Origin: Dinoroseobacter sp039192165
GTDB lineage: Bacteria > Pseudomonadota > Alphaproteobacteria > Rhodobacterales > Rhodobacteraceae
Length of the DNA stretch: 64,000 bases
Direction: 5' to 3'
Assembly: GCA_039192165.1 (NCBI GenBank)
Contig: JBCCXD010000003.1
Coordinates: 310,001-374,000, forward strand
Part shown: positions 1 to 8,061 of the stretch, piece after piece
How positions within the stretch are numbered: the first letter of the stretch is position 1
Layout: every line of letters starts with the position of its first letter
Translations under genes and position numbers: made by a program
The notes under the pieces: model-generated
Database searches by the model: none
The model's input: the letters and a program-made list of their open reading frames with translations, nothing else
What the model was told of the DNA's origin: nothing

Positions 1-538
1 CGGCCTGATGCTTGCCCACGGCCTCAAACACGTCTTGTACGGTCACATCTTCGCCGTTTAACCGACCCGGAAGAATTGATCCGCCGTAAATGAAAACCGA
101 CGGAACGTTCAGACGGACCATGGCCATCATCATGCCCGGCAATGATTTGTCACATCCGGCAAGCCCAACTATCGCGTCATAGCAATGGCCGCGCATTGTC
201 AACTCGACGGTGTCCGCAATCGCCTCGCGTGACGCCAGGGACGAGCGCATGCCTTCATGTCCCATCGCAATCCCGTCGGTCACCGTAATGGTGGTGAACT
301 CACGCGGTGTTCCATATGCCTGTTTCACACCCATCTTCACCGATTGAGCCTGACGGTTGAGGGCGATGTTGCAAGGTGCCGCTTCGTTCCAGCAGGTCGC
401 CACGCCGACGAGAGGTTGGTGAATCTCTTCCTCCGTCATGCCCATCGCGTAGTAATAAGACCGATGTGGTGCGCGGGCCGGGCCTTCGGTCACATGGCGG
501 CTGGGCAATTTGGATTTGTCGAACGGACGCTTGAGCAT
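1..538 (-). CDS. ilvD: Dihydroxy-acid dehydratase, N-terminal part (gene runs off the left edge)
   Basis: Fe-S enzyme of branched-chain amino acid synthesis; dehydrates 2,3-dihydroxy-3-methylbutanoate and -pentanoate to the 2-keto acids. The first 179 codons are visible, reading from the ATG at 536-538. Family hallmarks seen: TCWNEAAPCN (residues 48-57), TDGIAMGHEGM (87-97, with the Mg-binding Asp) and GCDKSLPGM (128-136). Cys56 and Cys129 correspond to two of the three conserved Fe-S cluster cysteines; the third lies outside the window. It is divergent from the CPBP protease gene across about 134 bases. The call is firm; only the C-terminal two thirds are missing because of the window boundary. 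Confidence 0.96.
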   Translation of the reverse strand, partial: MLKRPFDKSKLPSRHVTEGPARAPHRSYYYAMGMTEEEIHQPLVGVATCWNEAAPCNIALNRQAQSVKMGVKQAYGTPREFTTITVTDGIAMGHEGMRSSLASREAIADTVELTMRGHCYDAIVGLAGCDKSLPGMMMAMVRLNVPSVFIYGGSILPGRLNGEDVTVQDVFEAVGKHQA

Positions 539-672
539 GGCTGCCTCCCCGGTTGCTGGGCGCTGATCGGAATTCGGAGGTGGGATACGCGCTTGCGCGA
601 CCGGAGACAAGCGCAGAGCAGGGGCCGGCGATCGGCTTGCTCATTGTCCTATCCGGCCCTAGCGTCGCCTCG

Positions 673-1569
673 ATGAGAGACACTTATGACAGGTTCGATG
701 GGTTCACCGCGCTGGCCTTACCCTATGTGCAACTTTGGCGCGTTGGTCTTGGGGTCGTTCTGACACTGGCGCTTTATCTTGCCGGAACCCTTCTTTTCAT
801 CGCGGGCAGTCTGTTTGCCTTTGGCGATACGTCGCCCGAGATGGCAGCTTTTGCCGTGGGCGAAGGCGTGGGGCAAACGTCCCTATCGGTTTTCTTACTC
901 CTGGCGACCTTTGCGGTTTTAGCCGCCGCGCTGTTTCTGGCAGTGCGTATCTGTCATAAGCGCGGCCCCGGGTCTCTGTTCGGGGTGGTCGACGGGCGTG
1001 CGAGGTACTTCTGGACGGCAACTGGTGTTTCGCTTGGGGTCACGGGCATCGCTATGGCGATTTCTTTGCCCTTCACCGATCTTACGCCCAATCTGGCGAC
1101 GGCGCGCTGGGTTATATTTCTGGTACCTGCGCTGATCCTAATAGCGGTGCAAACGGGTGCGGAGGAGCTTGTATTCCGCGGTTACCTGCAGCAGCAGCTT
1201 GGCGCGCGTTTCAACGGGTTTCTGATCTGGGGCCTGTTGCCCAGTGTCTTGTTCGGGATCGCGCATTTCGAGTTTGCGAGTGCCGGGGCGAGTGCGCCGT
1301 TTGTGGCAATAGCCGCCGGACTCTTCGGTGTCGTCGCGGCGGATTTGACGGCGCGGACAGGTTCGATCATGGCCGCCTGGGGTATGCATTTCGCAAACAA
1401 TCTGGTGGCGATCCTTGGCGTGGGTGTGCCGGGCAGTATTACCGGGCTTGCGCTCTACACCACTGACATGCCGCTTGACGACACCGAAGCGATCCTGCCC
1501 TTCCTGATCCTCGACATGGTCCTGACTGTTCTTGTTTGGTTTCTTGTGCGGCGGGCCTTGCGGGTCTGA
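673..1569 (+). CDS. CPBP-family intramembrane glutamic endopeptidase
   Basis: Predicted multi-pass membrane protein of 298 residues from the ABI/CPBP (Rce1-like) family. Motif 1 is EELVFRG (Glu164, Glu165, Arg169); motif 2 is the His in FGIAHFE (His198); motif 3 is HFANN (His239, Asn243). The order and spacing fit an active CPBP protease. The open frame extends upstream to a TTG at 553, but that extension is not hydrophobic and precedes the first transmembrane segment; the ATG at 673 puts a short cytoplasmic tail before TM1 and is preferred. In bacteria the family processes membrane substrates or confers peptide immunity; the substrate here is unknown. It lies 71 bases upstream of accD on the same strand. 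Confidence 0.85.
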   Translation: MRDTYDRFDGFTALALPYVQLWRVGLGVVLTLALYLAGTLLFIAGSLFAFGDTSPEMAAFAVGEGVGQTSLSVFLLLATFAVLAAALFLAVRICHKRGPGSLFGVVDGRARYFWTATGVSLGVTGIAMAISLPFTDLTPNLATARWVIFLVPALILIAVQTGAEELVFRGYLQQQLGARFNGFLIWGLLPSVLFGIAHFEFASAGASAPFVAIAAGLFGVVAADLTARTGSIMAAWGMHFANNLVAILGVGVPGSITGLALYTTDMPLDDTEAILPFLILDMVLTVLVWFLVRRALRV

Positions 1570-1640
1570 TTGCAATTCACGTCTTCGCCAATTATCTCGG
1601 TCCAAACGGCCGCATGGCCGGCTGAGGGACTATCGCGTCA

Positions 1641-2579
1641 ATGAACTGGATCTCCAACTACGTCCGCCCCAAGATCAATTCTCTCTTCTCGCGTCGCGAG
1701 ATGCCCGAGAACCTTTGGACGAAATGCCCGGAATGCGGAACCATGCTGTTTCATCGGGAGCTCGCGCAGAATCTGAATGTTTGTGTCAGTTGCGATCATC
1801 ACATGGAAATTACGCCGCGCGCGCGTTTTGAAGCTCTGTTTGATGGTGGCATCTTCACTGAAGTTGAGGTTCCCGATCCTGTCGCCGACCCTTTGCAGTT
1901 TAAGGACCAGAAGAAGTATCCGGACCGGATGAAGGCGGCGGTCAAGGCAACTGGCGAAAAAGAGGCGATGCTGGTCGCGGAAGGTGAGATCGGCCGCACG
2001 CCCATTGTGGCCGCGGGTCAGGATTTCAGCTTCATGGGCGGGTCCATGGGCATGTATGTTGGCAACGCCATCATTGCAGCCGCACAGCGCGCAGTTGCGC
2101 TGGAGCGTCCGCTGATCCTTTTTTCGGCTGCCGGTGGAGCACGTATGCAGGAAGGCATCCTGAGCCTTATGCAAATGCCGCGCACCACAGTTGCTGTCCA
2201 AATGCTCAAGGAAGCTGGCCTGCCCTACATCGTGGTGCTGACACATCCCACCACCGGTGGCGTAACGGCATCCTATGCCATGCTGGGGGATGTGCAGATT
2301 GCAGAACCAAACGCCTTGATATGCTTTGCTGGCCCGCGCGTGATCGAGCAGACCATCCGCGAGAAACTGCCTGAGGGGTTTCAGCGCGCTGAATATCTGC
2401 TCGATCATGGCATGTTGGATCGGGTCACGCACAGAATGGCGATGCGCGATGAGTTGATCCGCATCACGCGCATGCTGATGCTGCAAGGCCCGGAAATTAG
2501 GGGTGATCTGCCGGCGCCGGAACCTGAAACATCGCCTGAACCGGACCAGCAGCTGAAGCCGGACAACGCGGCCGAGTGA
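1641..2579 (+). CDS. accD: Acetyl-CoA carboxylase carboxyltransferase subunit beta
   Basis: Cytoplasmic beta subunit of the carboxyltransferase half of acetyl-CoA carboxylase; with AccA it transfers CO2 from carboxybiotin to acetyl-CoA to give malonyl-CoA for fatty-acid synthesis. The N-terminus carries the four-cysteine zinc ribbon typical of AccD (Cys29, Cys32, Cys48, Cys51), followed by the crotonase-like core with the glycine-rich AAGGARMQEG stretch. The length of 312 residues is normal. An acidic, proline-rich C-terminal tail (about the last 25 residues) is dispensable-looking. The stop overlaps the GTG start of folC (GTGA), so the two are translationally coupled, as in many proteobacteria. 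Confidence 0.98.
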   Translation: MNWISNYVRPKINSLFSRREMPENLWTKCPECGTMLFHRELAQNLNVCVSCDHHMEITPRARFEALFDGGIFTEVEVPDPVADPLQFKDQKKYPDRMKAAVKATGEKEAMLVAEGEIGRTPIVAAGQDFSFMGGSMGMYVGNAIIAAAQRAVALERPLILFSAAGGARMQEGILSLMQMPRTTVAVQMLKEAGLPYIVVLTHPTTGGVTASYAMLGDVQIAEPNALICFAGPRVIEQTIREKLPEGFQRAEYLLDHGMLDRVTHRMAMRDELIRITRMLMLQGPEIRGDLPAPEPETSPEPDQQLKPDNAAE

Positions 2580-3856
2580 CCACAATGGATGGCTCGGACC
2601 GGGTGCTGAGCCGCCTCATGGCGCTGCATCCCAAGGTGATTGATCTGGTGCTGGATCGGGTCTGGCAGCTGCTGGAGACGCTGGATCATCCTGAGAAAAA
2701 GCTGCCGCCTGTTGTCCACATCGCCGGAACCAACGGCAAAGGCTCAACCCTTGCTATGATCCGCGCGGGGCTTGAGGGCGCTGGGCTGGTCTGCCACGCC
2801 TACACCTCGCCGCATTTGGTGCGATTTCATGAGCGCATACGCGTCGCCGGGGCATTGATCGACGAAGATGCGCTCCTTGAGGTGCTGGAGGAGTGCGAAG
2901 TTGCTAACTGCGGCGCACCCATCACCTATTTCGAGATCACGACCGTGGCCGCACTGCTCGCGTTTGCGCGAGCGCAGGCGGACTATACTTTGCTGGAGGT
3001 TGGCCTGGGCGGCCGGCTGGATGCGACCAATGTCATTGCGCATCCGGCGATCTGCGTAATAACTCCGGTCTCCCTCGACCACCAGCAATTCCTTGGCGAT
3101 ACGTTGCCAGAGATTGCTGCCGAGAAAGCGGGCATTCTAAAGCCAGCTGTGCCTTGCGTCGTTGCGCGCCAGTCCGAGGCCGCGCTCGAGGTTATTGAAG
3201 CGCAAGCCGCGCGGCTCGGTGCTCCGCTTCTTGCGCAGGGTCAGCACTGGCACGTTTGGGAGGAACATGACCGGCTTGTCTATCAGGATGAATACGGGCT
3301 TCTAGACTTGCCGCTACCCGCTTTGCGCGGACAGCATCAACTCGACAATGCCGGCGCAGCACTGGCTGTGTTGCGCGCGCTCGGCAAGGGAAACGCTGAA
3401 ACCGCGGTGACCAAGGCCGTTTGGCCTGCGCGACTGCAGAAGTTGGTCGACGGAAACTTGAAAGCGCGCCTTCCTCAGGCGGAACTCTGGCTCGACGGTG
3501 GTCACAATCCCGATGCCGGAATGGCTTTGGCCCGACATCTTGGGACGAGACCAGTGCCAGATACGCACCTGATCTGCGGGATGCTGAAAACGAAGGATGT
3601 TGAAGGATTTCTGCGCCCCCTTCGGTCCATCGCCGAGCGCGTCACAGCTGTGTCCATCCCAGGGGAGGCGGCAACTCTGAGCGCGGCGGAAACCGCGGCA
3701 ATCGCGGAAGACTTGGGTTTTGAGGCCGCGCAGGCCGAAAGTCTGGAGAGTGCGATCGACGCGGTTGCGGGGCGCGGAGCCCGGCGCGTGCTTATTTGCG
3801 GTTCGCTTTACCTTGCAGGTGAAGTCTTGCGCCAGAACGGGACACTGCCGACCTGA
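2576..3856 (+). CDS. folC: Bifunctional folylpolyglutamate synthase / dihydrofolate synthase
   Basis: Mur-ligase-fold ATP-dependent enzyme that adds glutamate to dihydropteroate and lengthens the polyglutamate tail of folates. The P-loop is GTNGKGS at residues 51-57, followed by the family signature SPHLVRFHERIRV. Length 426 aa is typical. The start is taken as the GTG overlapping the accD stop; an ATG three codons later (2585) is an alternative. It is convergent with phhB only 12 bases downstream, so the two transcripts end against each other. Confidence 0.96.
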   Translation: MTTMDGSDRVLSRLMALHPKVIDLVLDRVWQLLETLDHPEKKLPPVVHIAGTNGKGSTLAMIRAGLEGAGLVCHAYTSPHLVRFHERIRVAGALIDEDALLEVLEECEVANCGAPITYFEITTVAALLAFARAQADYTLLEVGLGGRLDATNVIAHPAICVITPVSLDHQQFLGDTLPEIAAEKAGILKPAVPCVVARQSEAALEVIEAQAARLGAPLLAQGQHWHVWEEHDRLVYQDEYGLLDLPLPALRGQHQLDNAGAALAVLRALGKGNAETAVTKAVWPARLQKLVDGNLKARLPQAELWLDGGHNPDAGMALARHLGTRPVPDTHLICGMLKTKDVEGFLRPLRSIAERVTAVSIPGEAATLSAAETAAIAEDLGFEAAQAESLESAIDAVAGRGARRVLICGSLYLAGEVLRQNGTLPT

Positions 3857-3868
3857 TTATCGATAGGA

Positions 3869-4162
3869 CTAGGTCAGCGCGTCCAGTTTCTTGGCCAGCT
3901 TTACGTCCAAATCTGAAAGCCCACCGACATCATGCGTGGTCAGTGTGATCTCAACGGTCTTGTAGACATTGAACCACTCCGGATGGTGATCCCATTTCTC
4001 AGCATAGAGTGCGGCACGGGTCATAAAAGCAAAAGCAGCCGTGAAGTCAGAAAACACAAAGGTTTTTTCAATGGCATCGCGGTCCGCAACAACGCGCCAA
4101 CCCGCTTTTTCCAATGTCGCCAGTGCTTCGCCTCGGGTGTCTCCGGTGAGTTTCTCAGCCAT
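3869..4162 (-). CDS. phhB: Pterin-4-alpha-carbinolamine dehydratase (PCD/DCoH)
   Basis: A 97-residue cytoplasmic enzyme that dehydrates 4a-hydroxytetrahydropterin, recycling the pterin cofactor of phenylalanine hydroxylase; in organisms lacking that enzyme, homologues have been tied to molybdopterin or folate metabolism. The PCD signature is present: WDHHPEW (His59, His60, Pro61, Trp63) followed by His77 and the GLSDLD motif. Its start overlaps the end of the upstream COG3146 gene by one base (shared position 4162), so it is the last gene of a minus-strand trio with the GDPD and acyltransferase genes. No phhA is in the window, so its client is unknown. Confidence 0.92.
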   Translation of the reverse strand: MAEKLTGDTRGEALATLEKAGWRVVADRDAIEKTFVFSDFTAAFAFMTRAALYAEKWDHHPEWFNVYKTVEITLTTHDVGGLSDLDVKLAKKLDALT

Positions 4163-5370
4163 TACTCTTCCTCCATTGTTTTGCGGAACGGGCCGTAAGA
4201 CGTCAGCACTTCAATCTCTTGGTCAACCGCATTGCGTTCGGCATCAAGAAAGGTACGTATGGCATCGGCAAATCCCGGATCCCGCACCCAGTGCAGTGAA
4301 TGCGTGGTCACCGGCATATAGCCCCGTGCCAGCTTATGAGCGCCCTGTGCCCCGGCCTCCACGCGGCTCAGACCTGCCGAGATTGCGTAGTCTATCGCCC
4401 TATAATAGCAGGCCTCGAAATGGAGGCAGGCATGGTCCTCGATCGCGCCCCAGTACCGGCCAAACAGCGTCTCGCGGCCGATGAAATTGAGTGCGCCTGC
4501 AATCGGTCTGCCGTCCCTGACCGCCAGGATCAGCAGCATGTCGTCGCGCAGACTGTCCTGCGCGACATCGAAAAAGGAACGTGTCAGATAGGGCGTGCCC
4601 CATTTCCGGGCTCCGGTGTCCTGGTAGAATCGCCAGAAGGCATCCCAGTGTTCGGGTTTCAGTTCGTCACCGGTCAGGCTAAGCAACTCGCCACCAAACT
4701 CCTGCGCGGTCGCGCGCTCTTTGCGGATGTTCTTGCGTTTGCGGGAAGACAGGTCGCCCAGAAACGCGTCGAAATCAGGGTAGCCGCGGTTCTCCCAATG
4801 AAACTGCTGGCTGGCCCTTGTCAGAAGGCCCATTTCCGACCCAACACGGGCTTCGTCTTCGGTGCAAAAGGTAATATGGAGCGAGCTGATCCCGTTTTCG
4901 TCGGCGATTTGGACTGCTCCTTGAACAAGCGCTGCGTGCCCAACACCCTCATGTCCCGGCTTCACAAGAAACCGCCGCCCAGTGGCCGGAGTAAAAGGCA
5001 CCGCCATCTGCAGCTTCGGATAATATCGACCGCCCGCCCGTTCATACGCATGAGCCCAGTTGTGATCGAAGATATACTCCCCCTGGCTGTGCGATTTGGC
5101 ATAGAGTGGTGCGACGGCAATCAATTCGTCATTGCGTCGGGCAGATAAATATTGCGGCGTCCATCCGGTTCCGACCCCAACGGACCGTGAGCGCTCAAGG
5201 GCCGACAGAAACCGGTAGGTCGTGAACGGGTCAATGGGAGGTCCGCCGTCCTTTACTTCCGGACAAGCGCAACTATCCCAGTCCTCAGCCCCAATCTGAG
5301 AGATGGCGCTGTGAGCAGATATTTCGATCCGCGCTTCGGCGTTTTCAGCAGGTGATGGCTGGACTGTCAT
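4162..5370 (-). CDS. COG3146/DUF482 GNAT-fold acyltransferase (FemAB-like)
   Basis: A 402-residue protein of the DUF482 (PF04339) family, sometimes labelled peptidogalycan biosynthesis protein, with a FemAB-type tandem GNAT fold. Visible hallmarks are the basic block SRKRKNIRKERA and the C-terminal segment GAQGAHKLARGYMP followed by TTHSLHW. Substrate and reaction are not established for the family. I chose the ATG at 5370; an in-frame TTG at 5427 would overlap the GDPD stop (TTGA) and add 19 codons without domain support. It sits between the GDPD and phhB genes on the minus strand, an order I associate with Rhodobacterales. The family call is secure; the function is not. Confidence 0.82.
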   Translation of the reverse strand: MTVQPSPAENAEARIEISAHSAISQIGAEDWDSCACPEVKDGGPPIDPFTTYRFLSALERSRSVGVGTGWTPQYLSARRNDELIAVAPLYAKSHSQGEYIFDHNWAHAYERAGGRYYPKLQMAVPFTPATGRRFLVKPGHEGVGHAALVQGAVQIADENGISSLHITFCTEDEARVGSEMGLLTRASQQFHWENRGYPDFDAFLGDLSSRKRKNIRKERATAQEFGGELLSLTGDELKPEHWDAFWRFYQDTGARKWGTPYLTRSFFDVAQDSLRDDMLLILAVRDGRPIAGALNFIGRETLFGRYWGAIEDHACLHFEACYYRAIDYAISAGLSRVEAGAQGAHKLARGYMPVTTHSLHWVRDPGFADAIRTFLDAERNAVDQEIEVLTSYGPFRKTMEEE

Positions 5371-5423
5371 GGACTCGCAGCGTTGGTTGCGCCCTGAGTT
5401 AGATGGCGTCTTCGGACATGCGG

Positions 5424-6227
5424 TCAAGCTGTCTCGGCGGAGCCCGTCGCGATGTAGCCTTCAAAGGTTACATTATGAGCAATACGGCGCGCTTTTTCTT
5501 CCTGGCGTTGCGTTTTGACCGTCCAGGTCAAGATAGGCACCCCGCGCTTGCGAAGTGCGATCACAGCCGCCGCGCGCAGACTACGCCTGTCATGGCTGAT
5601 AAAGGATGCTCCGACCTCATCGAATTTTCTGATTGCTGAGAGTTCTGCTGCGCGTGCCAGAGATAATCCGCGCCTCGGGCGGAACCTCTGTGTTGTCAGC
5701 CCGCGGGGCGTTTCCGGCGCATGGTGAGCCAAATGTGCGACGCTGTGCGGGTTAAAGGACATGGCAGCGACAGGTCCATGATAGTCCTTCAAAGTATCTG
5801 AAACGGAACGTGCAAGAGTATCTGGCTCATCTCCGAAGCAACCGGACTGATCCTTTAGCTCGATGAGAACTGGGACACGCCCCCCCACAACGCTGAGCAA
5901 CTCGCTCAGCGAGGGAATTCTGTCTTCTGCGCTGCCCAGCAAAGCAATAGTGCACAGGTCTTTCGCATCTATATTCTGCACACGCCCCTCTTCTTTGGTC
6001 AGCCGAGAAAGCTCGTTGTCGTGGAAAACGACAGCGATCCCGTCTCGGCTCAATTGTACGTCAATCTCGATGCCAAAGCCGTGCTCGATTGCAGCATTCG
6101 CAGCACTGATGGAGTTTTCCACTATGTCGGTCGAAATGTGGTGCAAACCGCGATGAGCGAGCGGGGTGTTCAAAAAAATGGAGGGTAGTTGCGGGCCATA
6201 ATTGTTTGGGCCCGTTTCGCGTTCCAT
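5424..6227 (-). CDS. ugpQ: Glycerophosphodiester phosphodiesterase
   Basis: Cytoplasmic-looking GDPD (267 aa, no signal peptide) that hydrolyses glycerophosphodiesters to glycerol 3-phosphate and an alcohol. Catalytic and metal residues seen: HRG at 25-27, VEN at 36-38, EID at 54-56 and the HD pair at 69-70 (FHDNELSRLT). The ATG at 6227 is chosen because a strong AGGAGGTG Shine-Dalgarno lies just upstream with about 4-6 bases spacing; the GTG two codons earlier would lie inside that site. First gene of the minus-strand trio. In other Rhodobacterales a RidA-family gene often precedes this pair; none is seen here. Confidence 0.92.
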   Translation of the reverse strand: MERETGPNNYGPQLPSIFLNTPLAHRGLHHISTDIVENSISAANAAIEHGFGIEIDVQLSRDGIAVVFHDNELSRLTKEEGRVQNIDAKDLCTIALLGSAEDRIPSLSELLSVVGGRVPVLIELKDQSGCFGDEPDTLARSVSDTLKDYHGPVAAMSFNPHSVAHLAHHAPETPRGLTTQRFRPRRGLSLARAAELSAIRKFDEVGASFISHDRRSLRAAAVIALRKRGVPILTWTVKTQRQEEKARRIAHNVTFEGYIATGSAETA

Positions 6228-6611
6228 CTCCACCTCCTTTTCTTTTTTTGCTATGCTTTCTCAGACCCTAAACTCGACTAAATGACGCTTGGGAGACGGA
6301 CCAGTGTCACGCGTCGCTGCTCGCCGTTCAACCAGAATCAATTCGGAACTGCTCCACGCTTTGCGACTGTCTTTGTGGTCCTGAGAAGATAAAAGCTGCG
6401 CAAGAAAGGGCCTATGGAGCTGACTCTCGCAAGCGTGACAAATATGGGCGTTGCTGACCTCTGGATAATCCAGCATGGTCTACCGGGTATTGTGGCCTTT
6501 GACGTCAAAAGCAGACTTCACAGGTGACACCAGACTGGGAAACATTTTTGATCGGCCCTTTGTTCACGCTAAGGGTCGTCATGACCGACTTAGGACCCGC
6601 GCTTTAAGCAC
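6228..6611. other. Divergent intergenic region, no gene seen
   Basis: This 384-base gap separates the divergent GDPD and mlaA genes. A 71-codon minus-strand reading frame (6261-6476) lacks a convincing ribosome site, recognisable motifs and family resemblance, so it is not called. An 8-base palindrome GTCATGAC lies at 6578-6585 near the mlaA start. The region presumably holds the two promoters, but no clear -35/-10 pair could be assigned. Confidence 0.5.
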
Positions 6612-7448
6612 ATGAATTATGCCTTGCCCCGATCTTTCGCCCACCGACTGCGCACAGCAACCTTTGGTGGAATTTTATTGTCTTTGGCCGGATGCGCGAC
6701 ACCAGAGCAGCCTGCGCAGGACGAGATCAACGATCCGTTCGAAGGTTTCAATCGCAGCATGCACGCCTTCAACAAGGCACTCGATCAGGCCTTTATCAGC
6801 GAAGCCGCTCGCATTTATGTCACCGTCGTGCCCGATCCGATAGTTCTTGGGGTGGCGAACTTCTTCGATGCCGTCGGCGAACCACTCAATGCCGTCAACA
6901 ATGCGCTTCAGGGTGATATCGACGGTGTCACGTACTCAACTCTGAGGTTCCTGACCAACGCCACGTTGGGCATTGGGGGGCTGTTCGACACTGCGACCGA
7001 ACTGGGCATTCCTCAGGATGACACGGACTTTGGTGAAACCATGTTTGTCTGGGGCATTGGTGAGGGTCCGTTCCTCGAAGTTCCGTTTTTTGGTCCGCAA
7101 ACAACCCGGCGCTTTGTGGGACGCGGCGTCGATATCTTTATTGATCCGCTGGGCCTTGTTCTGGGCTTTTTCGATGGCGCCACGCTTCAGGCCAGCCTGT
7201 TCCTGCTGGACGCTCTAAAGCTGAGGGAAGACCGGCGCTCTACGATCGACGATCTGCTCTACAATAGTGTCGATAGTTATGCGCGGGCACGAATTGTTTA
7301 TCTGCAGAATCGGCGTTTCCTGCTTGGAAGTGAGCGTGGTCCTGACTATTTCGATCCTAATCTGGAGAGCTTGGACGGCCCCTTTGTAGCGGAGGAAGGT
7401 TCGGGCGATCTCTACCTCGACCTTTATGAGGACCCCTATGAGCAATAA
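6612..7448 (+). CDS. mlaA: MlaA (VacJ) outer-membrane lipoprotein
   Basis: Outer-membrane component of the Mla system, which removes mislocalised phospholipids from the outer leaflet and passes them to periplasmic MlaC. The signal peptide ends in a lipobox LAGC with the acylated Cys at residue 28. It is followed by the MlaA/VacJ domain, with the diagnostic NDPFEGFNRSMHAFNKALD stretch at about residues 40-58. Length 278 aa is normal. Its 3' end overlaps mlaC by 11 bases, which indicates co-translation. MlaB, D, E and F are not in the window. Confidence 0.95.
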   Translation: MNYALPRSFAHRLRTATFGGILLSLAGCATPEQPAQDEINDPFEGFNRSMHAFNKALDQAFISEAARIYVTVVPDPIVLGVANFFDAVGEPLNAVNNALQGDIDGVTYSTLRFLTNATLGIGGLFDTATELGIPQDDTDFGETMFVWGIGEGPFLEVPFFGPQTTRRFVGRGVDIFIDPLGLVLGFFDGATLQASLFLLDALKLREDRRSTIDDLLYNSVDSYARARIVYLQNRRFLLGSERGPDYFDPNLESLDGPFVAEEGSGDLYLDLYEDPYEQ

Positions 7449-8052
7449 AACCAACCGCCGTGTTTTTCTGACGTCGACGTTTTCTGCGCTAGCCGCCTTC
7501 GGCGGCCTGTCCTTTGCTGGTAAGGCAGAAGCTATGAACGCGCAGCAAGCGTCATCGCTTGTCACAAAGCTTGTCGATGACATCCAGACTACGGTGAACT
7601 CCGGGAAGACAGGCACCAGCTTGTACCGGGAGTTCGAGCGGATATTTGCGACATATGCGGATGTGCCGATCATCGCGCAATCTGTTTTAGGGGTCGAATG
7701 GCGCTCGGCATCCTCCTCACAACGCCGGGCCTTCACTGATGCGTTCTCAGGCTATGTTGCGCGCAAATACGGGAAGCAATTCCGAGACTTCATCGGAGGC
7801 CGAGTTGAGGTCAATGGAGCCCGTCCAATCCGGAGTTTCTACGAAGTCCGCTCAACAGCTTTCTTGAAGGGCCAGCGGCCGTTTGAGGTGATTTTCCTCG
7901 TGTCCGACAGGTCCGGACGAGATCGCGTTTTCAACATTATCGTCGAAGGCGTGAATATGAACACGTCCGAGCGCACCGAGATTGGTGCGATGCTGGATCG
8001 GCGTCGGGGCGATCTGGATGCGATGATCTCTGATTTGCGCAGTGCGGGCTAA
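7438..8052 (+). CDS. mlaC: MlaC-family periplasmic phospholipid-binding protein
   Basis: Periplasmic shuttle (PF05494, 204 aa) between MlaA and the inner-membrane MlaFEDB transporter. The N-terminus NRRVFLTS followed by a hydrophobic run and an AEA-type cleavage site resembles a twin-arginine signal rather than a Sec signal, which would mean export in a folded state. The ATG at 7438 is preferred to the one at 7426 because it puts the twin arginines at residues 7-8. It overlaps the end of mlaA by 11 bases. It is convergent with the penicillin-binding protein gene, 9 bases away. Confidence 0.9.
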   Translation: MSNKTNRRVFLTSTFSALAAFGGLSFAGKAEAMNAQQASSLVTKLVDDIQTTVNSGKTGTSLYREFERIFATYADVPIIAQSVLGVEWRSASSSQRRAFTDAFSGYVARKYGKQFRDFIGGRVEVNGARPIRSFYEVRSTAFLKGQRPFEVIFLVSDRSGRDRVFNIIVEGVNMNTSERTEIGAMLDRRRGDLDAMISDLRSAG

Positions 8053-8061
8053 AAGGCTGGC

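Noticed and set aside
1638..2585. Long minus-strand open frame opposite accD
   Set aside because: Antisense shadow of accD; no domain, low-quality composition, no ribosome site.
6261..6476. 71-codon minus-strand frame upstream of the GDPD gene, considered as a possible RidA
   Set aside because: No RidA motifs, no ribosome site and unlike any known family.
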